Below are positions 26,997 to 38,160 of a DNA stretch of 64,000 bases, one piece after another. The notes below the pieces were generated by a model. It was not told the DNA's origin. It worked only from the letters and a program-made list of their open reading frames with translations, and did no database searches. The position numbers and the translations under genes are program-made. The stretch is from NCBI RefSeq assembly GCF_003254475.1, contig NZ_QFYQ01000001.1, forward strand, positions 806,001 through 870,000. The letters are read 5' to 3'. This stretch comes from Phenylobacterium soli (GTDB lineage: Bacteria; Pseudomonadota; Alphaproteobacteria; Caulobacterales; Caulobacteraceae). Each line of letters starts with the position of its first letter. Position 1 is the first letter of the stretch.

Positions 26997-27674
26997 CTAG
27001 ACGTCCTCGGCCTTGGCCTGCTCGGCCTCGACCTCGTCGGCGAAGCGGCGGCGCATGTCCTCCAGCAGCGCCAGCACCTTGGCCGCGCTGTCCGTGGGGC
27101 GGCCGATGAACACCGTCTCCAGCGCGAGGCCCCGCAGGGCGGCCGAGGTCAGGTGCGCCATGGCGTCGACCTCGGAGAAGTGTTCCGGCGCGCCGAGCTG
27201 GCCGATGGCCATGCGCCGGCGGGTGCGCGACACGCCCGCCTCGCGCGCGTCGGCGAAGGCGTCGTAGCGTTCGGCGAGCTCGGCGTCGCTGCGCGCGGCG
27301 ATCATCACCTCCATCAGGGCGATGGCCTCGGGCAGCTGAAGGCCCTTCCAAACCGCCTGGACCCCGCCGATGAACTGCTCGCGGCCGGTCGGGCGCTTGG
27401 CGACCTCGGCCCGAACATAGTCGCGCTGGATCAGCCAGGCGTGCTCGGCCACCGCCAGGATGAGGTCCACCTTGGTGGGGAACTGGTGCAGCAGCGAGCC
27501 GCGGCTCACCTTGGCCATCTTGGCGACCAGCGGCGTGGAGGTGGCGGCGTAGCCGAACTCGGCCAGACACTTCACCCCCGCGGCGAGGATCTTCGCGCGC
27601 GTCGAGGCGCGGCGTTCGGCGTTGGGTCCGCGCGGGACCTTCGGTTTGGCTGGCTCCCCCATGGCGCGCACCAT
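26997..27674 (-). CDS. TetR/AcrR-family transcriptional regulator
   Basis: 225 aa (217 if the ATG at 27662 is used... the residues between are not conserved). N-terminal helix-turn-helix: RAKILAAGVKCLAEFGYAATSTPLVAKMAKVSRGSL, seen in part as AEFGYAATS and VSRGSLLHQFPTK. The C-terminal effector domain is helical with no recognised subfamily. It begins 15 bases after the dnaE2 stop on the same strand and may be partly co-transcribed with it. The palindrome between this gene and the esterase is the probable operator. Confidence 0.9.
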   Translation of the reverse strand: MVRAMGEPAKPKVPRGPNAERRASTRAKILAAGVKCLAEFGYAATSTPLVAKMAKVSRGSLLHQFPTKVDLILAVAEHAWLIQRDYVRAEVAKRPTGREQFIGGVQAVWKGLQLPEAIALMEVMIAARSDAELAERYDAFADAREAGVSRTRRRMAIGQLGAPEHFSEVDAMAHLTSAALRGLALETVFIGRPTDSAAKVLALLEDMRRRFADEVEAEQAKAEDV

Positions 27675-27689
27675 GCGTCGAGCGGAGCT

Positions 27690-30902
<3,213 letters not shown>

Positions 30903-30910
30903 GGAAAGAT

Positions 30911-31030
30911 CCTCCCCTGCAGGGGGAGGTGGCGCGAAGCGACGGAGGGGGTTGCAGCCCGCGAAACGCCGACGCCTTGGGCGTCGACCCCCTCGGTCCG
31001 TTCCGGACAGCTCCCCCTGGAGGGGAGCAT
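30911..31030. repeat. Palindromic intergenic repeat, copy 1 (imuB-dnaE2)
   Basis: The two ends are inverted relatives of each other: CCTCCCCTGCAGGGGGAGG at the left and a matching CTCCCCCTGGAGGGGAG at the right, with GCGAAGCGACGGAGGGGGTTGC (in part) next to the left end and its counterpart before the right end. It fills the 142 bases between imuB and dnaE2. A clearly related copy lies at 35038-35157. Confidence 0.75.
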
Positions 31031-31044
31031 TTGAATGGCGCCCT

Positions 31045-32613
31045 TCATCCGAACAGCCCGTGCAGCCACCACTTCGCCGGCTCTCCGGGTTGGTAGAGGC
31101 CTGAGCGGAACAGCCAGAAGCGGGCGCCGTCCTGGTCCTCCACCCGGTAGTAGTCGCGCACGTGGGCGACGCGGACGTCCTCGATCTCGCGCTTCCACCA
31201 TTCTTCGGCGATGCGTTCGGGCCCCTCGGCGCGGCGGATGCGGTGCAGGCGGCCGCGCCAACGGAACTGGTTGGGCGGATCGTCGGGGGTGAGGGCGATG
31301 ACGCCTTCCAGCGGCTCGGGCCGGCGGAACAGGCGCACCGGCCGCGGCGCCTCCGGATCCCAGGCGCGCGCCTCGGAGGGCGGCGCGAAAGGCGCCTCGC
31401 GGGCCACCGACAGCTCGGGCACGTGGCTCTCCACCGGCCCGGCCCGCCAGACGCGCTCGGCGCCCAGGCGGTTAGCCAGCCGGTCGACCAGCGGGGCGAG
31501 GCCGTCCTCAACCGTCGGCTGGGCCGCGCCTTCCAGCTTCACCTGGCGACCGGACAGGGTCTCGACCTCGGCGGCGGTGATGGTCACGGTCTCGATCCCG
31601 AAGCCCGGGTCGATGGCCTCGATCTTCGGCGTCATCAGCTTGGCGATGCGCATCGCCTCGCGGCCCGGCAGGGCGAGGCCCACCGCCACCGAGGGGCTCT
31701 TGCCGTCCAGCCGGTGGAAGAAGAGCTCGAAGCGGCGCGCGCCCTTGCCCTCGCGCTCCAGCCGCGCGCAGAGCCTGGCCGCCGCGTCGCGGGCCACGCG
31801 GGCCATGTCCTCCGGCGCGCTGATCGGCTCGGCGAAGGCCAGGCCGGCGACGAAGGGCGCGGGCGGGCGGCGATAGGTCAGGGCCTCGGCGCTGCGGCCG
31901 AGCGCCTGGTCGAGACGCATCAGGGCGGCCTTGCCGAACCGCTTGGCGAAGGGTGCGCGGGGCAGGGCGAAGACCTGGGCCAGCCGCTTCAGCCCCAGGC
32001 GCTCGATCTGGGCGGCGGCCGCCGTGTCGAGGCGCAGCGCCGCCGGCGGCAGGGGCGAGAGCGCCGCCTGCTGCTCGCCGGGCGGCACGATGGTCCCGTC
32101 CTCGCCATAGTGGGCCACGGCCCAGGCCGCGCCGGGCGTGTCGGCGATGGCGCAGCGGAACGGCAGGCCATTGGCCAAGAGCCGCGCCTGGAAGTCGGCC
32201 AGCATCCCCGCCTCGTCGCCCCACAGGTGGGCGACGCCGGTGATGTCGAGGAACAGGCCCTCGGGCGGGTCGGCGGCGACGGCAGGGGAGAAGCGCACGC
32301 ACCAGTCGATCAGCGCCTCCAGGGCGGCGGCGTCGGCGGCGGGCTCGGCCTCCTCGGTGACGAGGTCGGGGACCAGGGCGAAGGCGTCGGTGACCTTCTG
32401 GCCGGGATAGAGGCAGAGCCGCGCGGCCTCCAGGCTGACGGCGGTCAGGCGCCGGGTTCCGCCGGCGGTCTCCACGAGGGCGAAAGGCGGCGAACCGGCC
32501 GTCTTTTCTTCGACACCGCTGGGCGGCTCGTCAGGCCGCGTGGCGGTCGGGTTGCGCCGGCGCCAGTTGGCGATCGCCCAGGTCGGCGACCAGGCGCAGA
32601 GGATGCGCGCCAT
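31045..32613 (-). CDS. imuB: ImuB, Y-family polymerase homologue (probably non-catalytic)
   Basis: 522 aa Y-family fold. The N-terminal segment [14 protein letters not shown] lacks the first catalytic Asp seen in active DinB/UmuC (xxDMDAFF), and [10 protein letters not shown] replaces the SIDEAYLD block, losing the Asp-Glu pair. This matches ImuB, which recruits DnaE2 to the clamp rather than polymerising. The helix-hairpin part ([20 protein letters not shown]) is present. It starts inside imuA (83-base overlap), with GGGAGATGAAGG before the ATG, so the two are tightly coupled. Confidence 0.92.
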   Translation of the reverse strand: MARILCAWSPTWAIANWRRRNPTATRPDEPPSGVEEKTAGSPPFALVETAGGTRRLTAVSLEAARLCLYPGQKVTDAFALVPDLVTEEAEPAADAAALEALIDWCVRFSPAVAADPPEGLFLDITGVAHLWGDEAGMLADFQARLLANGLPFRCAIADTPGAAWAVAHYGEDGTIVPPGEQQAALSPLPPAALRLDTAAAAQIERLGLKRLAQVFALPRAPFAKRFGKAALMRLDQALGRSAEALTYRRPPAPFVAGLAFAEPISAPEDMARVARDAAARLCARLEREGKGARRFELFFHRLDGKSPSVAVGLALPGREAMRIAKLMTPKIEAIDPGFGIETVTITAAEVETLSGRQVKLEGAAQPTVEDGLAPLVDRLANRLGAERVWRAGPVESHVPELSVAREAPFAPPSEARAWDPEAPRPVRLFRRPEPLEGVIALTPDDPPNQFRWRGRLHRIRRAEGPERIAEEWWKREIEDVRVAHVRDYYRVEDQDGARFWLFRSGLYQPGEPAKWWLHGLFG

Positions 32614-33328
32614 CCTTCATCTCCCAGGAATAGGCCCCGCCAAAGGCTCCGGGAGCCTCGAACAGGAAGGCGCCGGTGCGGCCGCCGCGGCAGCGCTCCA
32701 GCGCCGCCTCGAAGCGCGGCGCGCCGAGGCCGAACTCGCCCTGCGGCGGCGCGGACGGGGCGGAGGCGACGCGCCAGCGGGTGGCGGCGGTCGAGCCCGC
32801 CTCGCGCCGGGCGGTCCCGCCGAACGGGCGCCGGCGCAGGGCGAAACAGGTGGCCCCGCGGCGCTCGCAGGCGAGCTGCAGCCGGCGGCCGGCGGTGAGG
32901 TCGACGTCCTCCACCTCGCCGACCACGGCGGCGACGCCGACGGCCGACAGGGCGTCCTCCATGACCGACAGGGTCTCGGCCTCGTCGCGGGCGCAGACCT
33001 GGATCAGCCGCTCGGTGGGAAAGCCGAGGCCGGTCAGGCCCGGGGCGAACAGGTCGTCGCGGCGGAACACCCAGACCGTCTCGCCGCGGCGGGCGAGCGG
33101 CGCGGCCATCAGGGCGGTGAAGGCCGCCGGGGCGACGCCGGTCTCGGCCTCCAGGCCCGGGCCGACGATCTCGTGCCAGCGGCCGAGCGGCAGGCCGCCG
33201 CCGGGCAGCAGGGCGTCGACCTCGGGGGCGCCGAAGGGCAGGACGGCCGTGGCCGAGCGCCCGCCCGTTTCGAGGGCGGCGATCTCCGCGCGCAGCGCGT
33301 CCAGCGCCTTCCCGCGAAAATCGGACAT
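32531..33328 (-). CDS. imuA: ImuA, SOS mutagenesis protein (RecA-like fold)
   Basis: 265 aa from the ATG at 33328 (MSDFRGKALDALRAEI); the open frame begins earlier at 33445 without homology. LPFGAPEVDALLPGGGLPLGRWHEI is the ImuA/RecA-like start (seen in part as DALLPGGGLPLGRWHEI), but no clear Walker A lysine follows, as usual for ImuA. First gene of imuA-imuB-dnaE2; a LexA box lies 30 bases upstream of its ATG. Confidence 0.92.
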   Translation of the reverse strand: MSDFRGKALDALRAEIAALETGGRSATAVLPFGAPEVDALLPGGGLPLGRWHEIVGPGLEAETGVAPAAFTALMAAPLARRGETVWVFRRDDLFAPGLTGLGFPTERLIQVCARDEAETLSVMEDALSAVGVAAVVGEVEDVDLTAGRRLQLACERRGATCFALRRRPFGGTARREAGSTAATRWRVASAPSAPPQGEFGLGAPRFEAALERCRGGRTGAFLFEAPGAFGGAYSWEMKDGAHPLRLVADLGDRQLAPAQPDRHAA

Positions 33329-33358
33329 GGCTTTCGGACTCCTTCTGTTCTGGATTGC

Positions 33359-33373
33359 GTTCCATTTTTGTTC
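33359..33373. promoter_or_regulatory. LexA (SOS) box upstream of imuA
   Basis: GTTCCATTTTTGTTC is an exact GTTC-N7-GTTC, the alphaproteobacterial LexA consensus. It is 30 bases before the imuA ATG in a 147-base divergent spacer shared with the carboxylesterase at 33476. DNA-damage induction of the cassette follows from known LexA regulation of imuABC-type operons. Confidence 0.82.
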
Positions 33374-33475
33374 TAGTAACCCTCGCGCCGGAGTCAAGTT
33401 CCGGCCCCAGTCCGGAGGTTGACCGCGCCGACGCGCCGCACCCATGGTTTCCCCTCACGGAACGGGGAGGCGATC

Positions 33476-35032
33476 ATGCGCGGGATAGCCCTAGAGGGGA
33501 TCTTGGGGGCGCTGGCGGGCCTGGTGCTGACGAGCCTGGTGCTGAGGGCGGGCGCGGCTCACGCCGAGGCTCCGGTCCAGGACCAGCCGCCGCCCACGGT
33601 CCGGGTGAGGATCGAGAGCGGGGTGCTGGTCGGCGTGCGGCACGAACACGCCGACGTGTTCCGCAACATCCCCTTCGCCGCCCCGCCGGTCGGGCCCCTG
33701 CGCTGGCGCCCGCCGCAGCCGGTCCAGCCCTGGGCCGCCGACCGCCTGTCGATATATCCCGGCCCCTCCTGCCCGCAGCCGATGCGCGGCGACAACGCCC
33801 CCAACGAGGGCGGCGCCAACGGCCCGACCTCCGAGGACTGCCTGCAGCTCAACGTCTTCGCGCCGCGCAATGCGAAGGCGGCGCCCGTCATGGTCTGGAT
33901 TCACGGCGGCGGCCACCGGACCGGCGCGGGCTGGATCTACGACGGCCAGAACTTCGCCCGCGACGGGGTGGTGCTGGTGGCCATCAACTACCGCCTCGGC
34001 CCGCTGGGCTACCTCGCCCACCCGGCCCTGACCAAGGCGGCCGGGGCCGAGCCCACCGGCGACTTCGGCCTGATGGACCAGATCGCGGCGCTCAAGTGGG
34101 TGCAGCGGAACATCGCCGCCTTCGGGGGCGATCCGAGGAACGTCACCGTCTTCGGCGAGAGCGCCGGCGGCATGTCGACCCTCGCCCTGCTGGCGACGCC
34201 CTCGGCCAAGGGGCTCTATGCCAAGGCCATCGTCGAGAGCGGCCTCGGCTGGTTCCGGCCCTCGAGCCTGGCCGAGAAGGAGGCCGAGGGCGCGGCCCTG
34301 CTGGAGAAGGCCGGGGCGCCGGCCACCGCCACGGCCGCCGAGCTGCGCGCCCTGCCGGTGGAGAAGCTCGTCGCGCTCGACGCCGACTACGGCCCCTTCA
34401 CCGACGGCAAGCTGATGACCGAGACCGCTTCCCAGGCGCTCGCCGACGGCCATTTCGCAGATGTGCCGCTGATCATCGGCTCCAACTCCGGCGAGGACTC
34501 CCTGATGGGGCCGGGGCCCTTCAAACCGGAGCGCCAGGCCCAGATCCCGCCCGCCGCCCGGCTGATCTATCGGGACGAGGCGGCGGCCGGCGACGAGACC
34601 CTGGCCCGCGCCATCTTCACCGACCGGGTGATGGGCGGGCCGGCGCGCTGGGTGGCGGCCAGGGCGTCCGGCGGCCAGCCGTCGTGGCTCTACTACTTCT
34701 CTTATGTCGGGAACCGCTTCCGCCCGGCGATGACGCGGGCGAGCCATGCGGCCGAGATCCAGTACGTCTTCGAATACTGGGGCCGGCGCACGCCGATGAG
34801 CGTGGTCTCCGAGGAGGACAAGGCCATGGCCTCGCTGATGCACGCCTGCTGGGTGGCCTTCGCCAAGACCAGCGTCCCGCGCTGCGGCGGCGAGGCCTGG
34901 CCGGCCTACGATCCCGCCAAGGACCAGCTGATGGAGTTCGGCGCCGGCTCGGCCGTGCGGACCCATTTCCGCAAGCCCCAGCTCGACGCCATGGAGCGCG
35001 TCACCCTGCCGACGCTGGGGCTGGGGAACTGA
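33476..35032 (+). CDS. Exported type-B carboxylesterase (second of three)
   Basis: 518 aa from the ATG at 33476 (GGGGAGG upstream); the frame opens at 33419 but the shorter form has a proper signal peptide (ILGALAGLVLTSLVLRAGAAHA). Alpha/beta hydrolase with FRNIPFAAPPVGPLRW, DCLQLNVFAP, oxyanion WIHGGGHRTG, and nucleophile elbow FGESAGGMS. Same architecture as the genes at 25242 and 38161. Divergent from imuA across the LexA box, so it might share that control region. Substrate unknown. Confidence 0.92.
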   Translation: MRGIALEGILGALAGLVLTSLVLRAGAAHAEAPVQDQPPPTVRVRIESGVLVGVRHEHADVFRNIPFAAPPVGPLRWRPPQPVQPWAADRLSIYPGPSCPQPMRGDNAPNEGGANGPTSEDCLQLNVFAPRNAKAAPVMVWIHGGGHRTGAGWIYDGQNFARDGVVLVAINYRLGPLGYLAHPALTKAAGAEPTGDFGLMDQIAALKWVQRNIAAFGGDPRNVTVFGESAGGMSTLALLATPSAKGLYAKAIVESGLGWFRPSSLAEKEAEGAALLEKAGAPATATAAELRALPVEKLVALDADYGPFTDGKLMTETASQALADGHFADVPLIIGSNSGEDSLMGPGPFKPERQAQIPPAARLIYRDEAAAGDETLARAIFTDRVMGGPARWVAARASGGQPSWLYYFSYVGNRFRPAMTRASHAAEIQYVFEYWGRRTPMSVVSEEDKAMASLMHACWVAFAKTSVPRCGGEAWPAYDPAKDQLMEFGAGSAVRTHFRKPQLDAMERVTLPTLGLGN

Positions 35033-35037
35033 GCATG

Positions 35038-35157
35038 CTCCTCCTCAAAGGGGAGCTGTCGCGAAGCGACGGAGGGGATTGCCAGGCAGGGCGTCGCGCG
35101 CTCTTGGGCTGCAACCCCCTCCGGCCCGTTGGGCCACCTCCCCCTGCGGGGAGGATG
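35038..35157. repeat. Palindromic intergenic repeat, copy 2 (esterase-ku)
   Basis: The left end carries AAAGGGGAGCTGTCGCGAAG followed by CGACGGAGGGG. The right end, read in reverse, is CCTCCCCGCAGGGGGAGGTG then GGAGGGGGTTGCAGCCC. Both ends match copy 1 at 30911-31030 closely, showing a dispersed family of inverted-repeat elements about 120 bases long. It fills most of the 199-base gap before ku. Confidence 0.75.
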
Positions 35158-35231
35158 GAGAGGCTAAGTCCCCGAACTGAATCAATTTCCGCCGCGTTTC
35201 CGCAGTCGGGAACGACGATGGAGATGCGGAC

Positions 35232-36089
35232 ATGGCGACGCGACCTACCTGGCAGGGCTACCTGCGCTTGTCGCTCGTGAGCTGTCCGGTTGCGCTCTAC
35301 ACCGGCACATCGCGCACCAGCGAGGTGCACTTCAACATGCTCCACAAGTCGACCCACAATCGGATCCGGATGATCCCCACCGATCCGGAGACCGGGCCCG
35401 TCGATCGCTCGGACATCGTCAAGGGCTACGAGATCGAGAAGGGCCACTACGTGGTGATCTCCGACGAGGAGATCGCCAACGTGCGCCTCGCCACCACGCG
35501 CACCCTGGACATCGAGCGGTTTGTGGGCGAGGCCGAGATCGACCGCCTCTACTGGAACGACCCCTATTTCCTCGTGCCCGACGGCGACATGGCGGTGGAG
35601 GCCTTCACCGTCATCCGCGAGGCCATGGAGAAGGCCGGCAAGATCGCCCTCGGCCGCCTCGTCATGCACCAGCGCGAGCGGCTGATGGCGCTGGAGCCGC
35701 GCGACAAAGGCATCCTCGCCTATTCGATCCGCTCGAACCGGGAGGTGAAGAACCCCGACGAGCTGTTCGACCGCATCCCGGACGAGAAGCCCAACGCCCA
35801 GATGGTCGACATCGCGGCCAAGATCATCGACCAGCTCGAGGGGCCCTTCGATCCCTCCCAGTTCACCGACCGCTACGAGGACGCCCTGCGCGAGCTGATC
35901 CGCGAGAAGGAGAAGGGCCACAAGATCGCCGCGGTGAAGGAGCCGCAGGAGGCGGAGGTCATCGACCTGATGGAAGCCCTCAAGCGCAGCCTCGGCCAGA
36001 CCGGCGGCGAGCGCCGGAAGCCCGCCGCCCGCAAGGCCCCCGCGAAGAAGGCGGTCCCGAAGAAGGCGGCCGCCAAGAAGCGGGCCTGA
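35232..36089 (+). CDS. ku: Ku, DNA end-binding protein of non-homologous end joining
   Basis: 285 aa. N-terminal RPTWQGYLRLSLVSCPVALYTGT and core ALGRLVMHQRERLMALEPRDKG match bacterial Ku. The C-terminus is a Lys/Ala/Pro-rich tail (RKPAARKAPAKKAVPKKAAAKK in overall character), typical of Ku and able to bind DNA. Ku homodimers bind double-strand ends and recruit LigD, which is encoded 4.2 kb downstream on the other strand. GGAG eight bases before the ATG supports the start. Confidence 0.96.
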   Translation: MATRPTWQGYLRLSLVSCPVALYTGTSRTSEVHFNMLHKSTHNRIRMIPTDPETGPVDRSDIVKGYEIEKGHYVVISDEEIANVRLATTRTLDIERFVGEAEIDRLYWNDPYFLVPDGDMAVEAFTVIREAMEKAGKIALGRLVMHQRERLMALEPRDKGILAYSIRSNREVKNPDELFDRIPDEKPNAQMVDIAAKIIDQLEGPFDPSQFTDRYEDALRELIREKEKGHKIAAVKEPQEAEVIDLMEALKRSLGQTGGERRKPAARKAPAKKAVPKKAAAKKRA

Positions 36090-36094
36090 TCCCT

Positions 36095-36877
36095 CTAGGC
36101 TTCGCGTGGGGGAGAGGAGGCGGAGATCAGCGCCTCGCGCTCCTCGCCCGTCAGGGCGCGCCAGCGGCCTTCGGGAAGGTCGGCGAGCTTCAGCGGGCCG
36201 ATGCGGACGCGGAACAGGTCGATGACGGTCAGGCCGACGAGCTCGCACATCCGGCGGATCTGCCGGTTGCGGCCTTCCCTGAGCACGAACCGCAGCTTCT
36301 GGGGCCCGAGCTGGTCGACCCGCGCCCGGCGCAGCTGGCGTCCGTCGAGGCGCAGGCCGAAGCGGAGCTGGCGGATCTTCGCCTCGGTCACCTGGCCCGC
36401 CACACGGACGAGGTACTCCTTGTCCAGCTCGCTGTCCGGGCCGATCACCGCCTTGGCCAGCACTCCGTCCTCGGAGAGCAGCAGGAGGCCGCGGCTGTCC
36501 ATGTCGAGGCGGCCGAGCGGGGCGAGGCTGGTGTCCGCGTCCGGGACGCAGGGCGCCTCGCCTGTGAGGTTCGCCTTCGAGAGCAGGCGCACGGCCGGTG
36601 TCTGGCCCGGCTCGGGCTGGGCCGAGACCACGCCCACCGGCTTGTGCAGCACGGCGGTGAGCTTTGCCGAGAGCCCGGCCTCGGCGCGGTCGGCAAGGGT
36701 CAGGGTCTGGCCGGGCAGGATCTTGCGGCCGACGTCGGCCACCGGCTCGCCGTCGATGGAGACCAGGCCCTCGGCGATCAGCCCCTCGGCCTCGCGGCGC
36801 GAGCAGACGCCCATCTGGGCCAGCCAGCGGTTCACCCGCTGGGGCTCGGCGTCCTCGTAGCGGCGGGTCCAGGCCAT
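36095..36877 (-). CDS. Ribosomal RNA pseudouridine synthase (RluB/E/F family)
   Basis: 260 aa. N-terminal S4 RNA-binding domain (RVNRWLAQMGVCSRREAEGLIAEG, in part), then the catalytic domain with Asp in GRLDMDSRGLLLLS and the family block LREGRNRQIRRMCEL. Isomerises uridine in 23S rRNA; which site cannot be told from sequence alone, though the RluF group is plausible. Convergent with ku, with only five bases between the two stops. Confidence 0.92.
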   Translation of the reverse strand: MAWTRRYEDAEPQRVNRWLAQMGVCSRREAEGLIAEGLVSIDGEPVADVGRKILPGQTLTLADRAEAGLSAKLTAVLHKPVGVVSAQPEPGQTPAVRLLSKANLTGEAPCVPDADTSLAPLGRLDMDSRGLLLLSEDGVLAKAVIGPDSELDKEYLVRVAGQVTEAKIRQLRFGLRLDGRQLRRARVDQLGPQKLRFVLREGRNRQIRRMCELVGLTVIDLFRVRIGPLKLADLPEGRWRALTGEEREALISASSPPREA

Positions 36878-36930
36878 CGGCGGTTCTTTAAGCCATGACG
36901 CGCGGGCGGCAAGCCGGCTAAGCAGCGCCC

Positions 36931-38127
36931 ATGGAGCGCTTCGACGTCGTCATTGTGGGGGCCGGGGCGGCCGGCATGATGTGCGCCATCGAGGCGGGCA
37001 AGCGCGGCCGCCGCGTGCTCGTCCTCGACCACGCCAAGGCGGCCGGCGAGAAGATCCGCATTTCCGGCGGCGGACGCTGCAACTTCACCAACCTCGAGGG
37101 CGGCCGGATCGAGCGCTACCTCTCGGCCAATCCGCGCTTCGCCCTCTCGGCCCTGCGACGCTATCCGCCCTCGGCCTTCGTCGCCCTGGTCGAGCGCCAC
37201 GGCATCGCCTTCCACGAGAAGACGCTGGGCCAGTTGTTCTGCGACGGCTCCAGCCGCGAGATCGTCGACATGCTGCTGGCCGAGATGAAGGCCGCGGGCG
37301 TCGTCCTGCGGCTTGGCGCGAGCGTCGACCGGGTCGAAAAGCTCGCGGACGGCTTCGAGCTTGCCCTTGAAGGCAGGGGAGGAGGCGGCGAGCGCATCGC
37401 CTGCGCCTCGCTCGTCCTCGCCACTGGCGGCAAGTCGATCCCGAAGATGGGGGCCACCGGCTTCGCCTACGACGTCGCCCGCCAGTTCGGCCTGGCGCTG
37501 ACCGAGACGCGGCCGGCCCTCGTGCCCCTGACCTTCGACGTCAGCCTGCTGGAGCAGACCAAGGCGCTGTCGGGCGTCGCCGTGGACGTGGTGGTGAAAT
37601 GCGGCCGGCAGACGTTCGCCGAGGCCATGCTCTTCACCCACCGCGGGCTTTCCGGCCCGGCGATCCTGCAGATCTCCTCGTACTGGCGCGAGGGCGAGGC
37701 GATCGAGGTGGACATGGCGCCGGGCGTCGACGTCTTCGAAGGCCTCAAGGCCGCCAAGACGAGCCACGGCAAGCAGGCGGTGGCGACGGTGCTCTCCCGA
37801 TGGCTGCCGCAGCGGCTGGCGCACCATCTCGCCGAAGCTGAAGGCGCGGGCGGCCGGATCGCCGACCAGCCCGACAAGGCCCTGCGCCGCGTGGCCGACG
37901 CGGTGAACCGCTGGCGGGTGAAGCCGGTGGGCTCGGAGGGCTACCGGACCGCGGAGGTGACCCTCGGCGGGATCTCCACCGAGGCGCTGGACGGCCGCAG
38001 CCTGGAGGCCAAGGCCGTACCGGGCCTCTACGTCGTCGGTGAAGCGGTGGACGTCACCGGCTGGCTCGGCGGCTACAATTTCCAATGGGCCTGGGCCAGC
38101 GGCTGGAGCGCCGGCCAGGTGTGCTGA
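36931..38127 (+). CDS. NAD(P)/FAD-dependent flavoprotein, HI0933/BaiN-like family
   Basis: 398 aa. FAD-binding VVIVGAGAAGMMCAIEAGKRG at the N-terminus, KIRISGGGRCNFTN typical of the HI0933-type flavoproteins, and a C-terminal GLYVVGEAVDVTGWLGGYNFQWAW with the second FAD contact. The physiological substrate of this widespread family is mostly unknown. Monocistronic, with a hairpin after the stop shared with the convergent esterase gene. Confidence 0.92.
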   Translation: MERFDVVIVGAGAAGMMCAIEAGKRGRRVLVLDHAKAAGEKIRISGGGRCNFTNLEGGRIERYLSANPRFALSALRRYPPSAFVALVERHGIAFHEKTLGQLFCDGSSREIVDMLLAEMKAAGVVLRLGASVDRVEKLADGFELALEGRGGGGERIACASLVLATGGKSIPKMGATGFAYDVARQFGLALTETRPALVPLTFDVSLLEQTKALSGVAVDVVVKCGRQTFAEAMLFTHRGLSGPAILQISSYWREGEAIEVDMAPGVDVFEGLKAAKTSHGKQAVATVLSRWLPQRLAHHLAEAEGAGGRIADQPDKALRRVADAVNRWRVKPVGSEGYRTAEVTLGGISTEALDGRSLEAKAVPGLYVVGEAVDVTGWLGGYNFQWAWASGWSAGQVC

Positions 38128-38130
38128 TCC

Positions 38131-38154
38131 CCTCTCCCGCTGCCGCGGGAGAGG
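38131..38154. terminator. Bidirectional hairpin
   Basis: CCTCTCCCGC (38131-38140) and GCGGGAGAGG (38145-38154) form a perfect 10-bp stem with a TGCC loop. It occupies the 33-base gap between two convergent genes, a position that fits a shared terminator, although the T-run is short. Confidence 0.6.
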
Positions 38155-38160
38155 CGTTTG

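Noticed and set aside
33347..33362. Second GTTC pair next to the LexA box
   Set aside because: Spacing is N8 rather than N7 and it shares a half-site with the exact box at 33359-33373.
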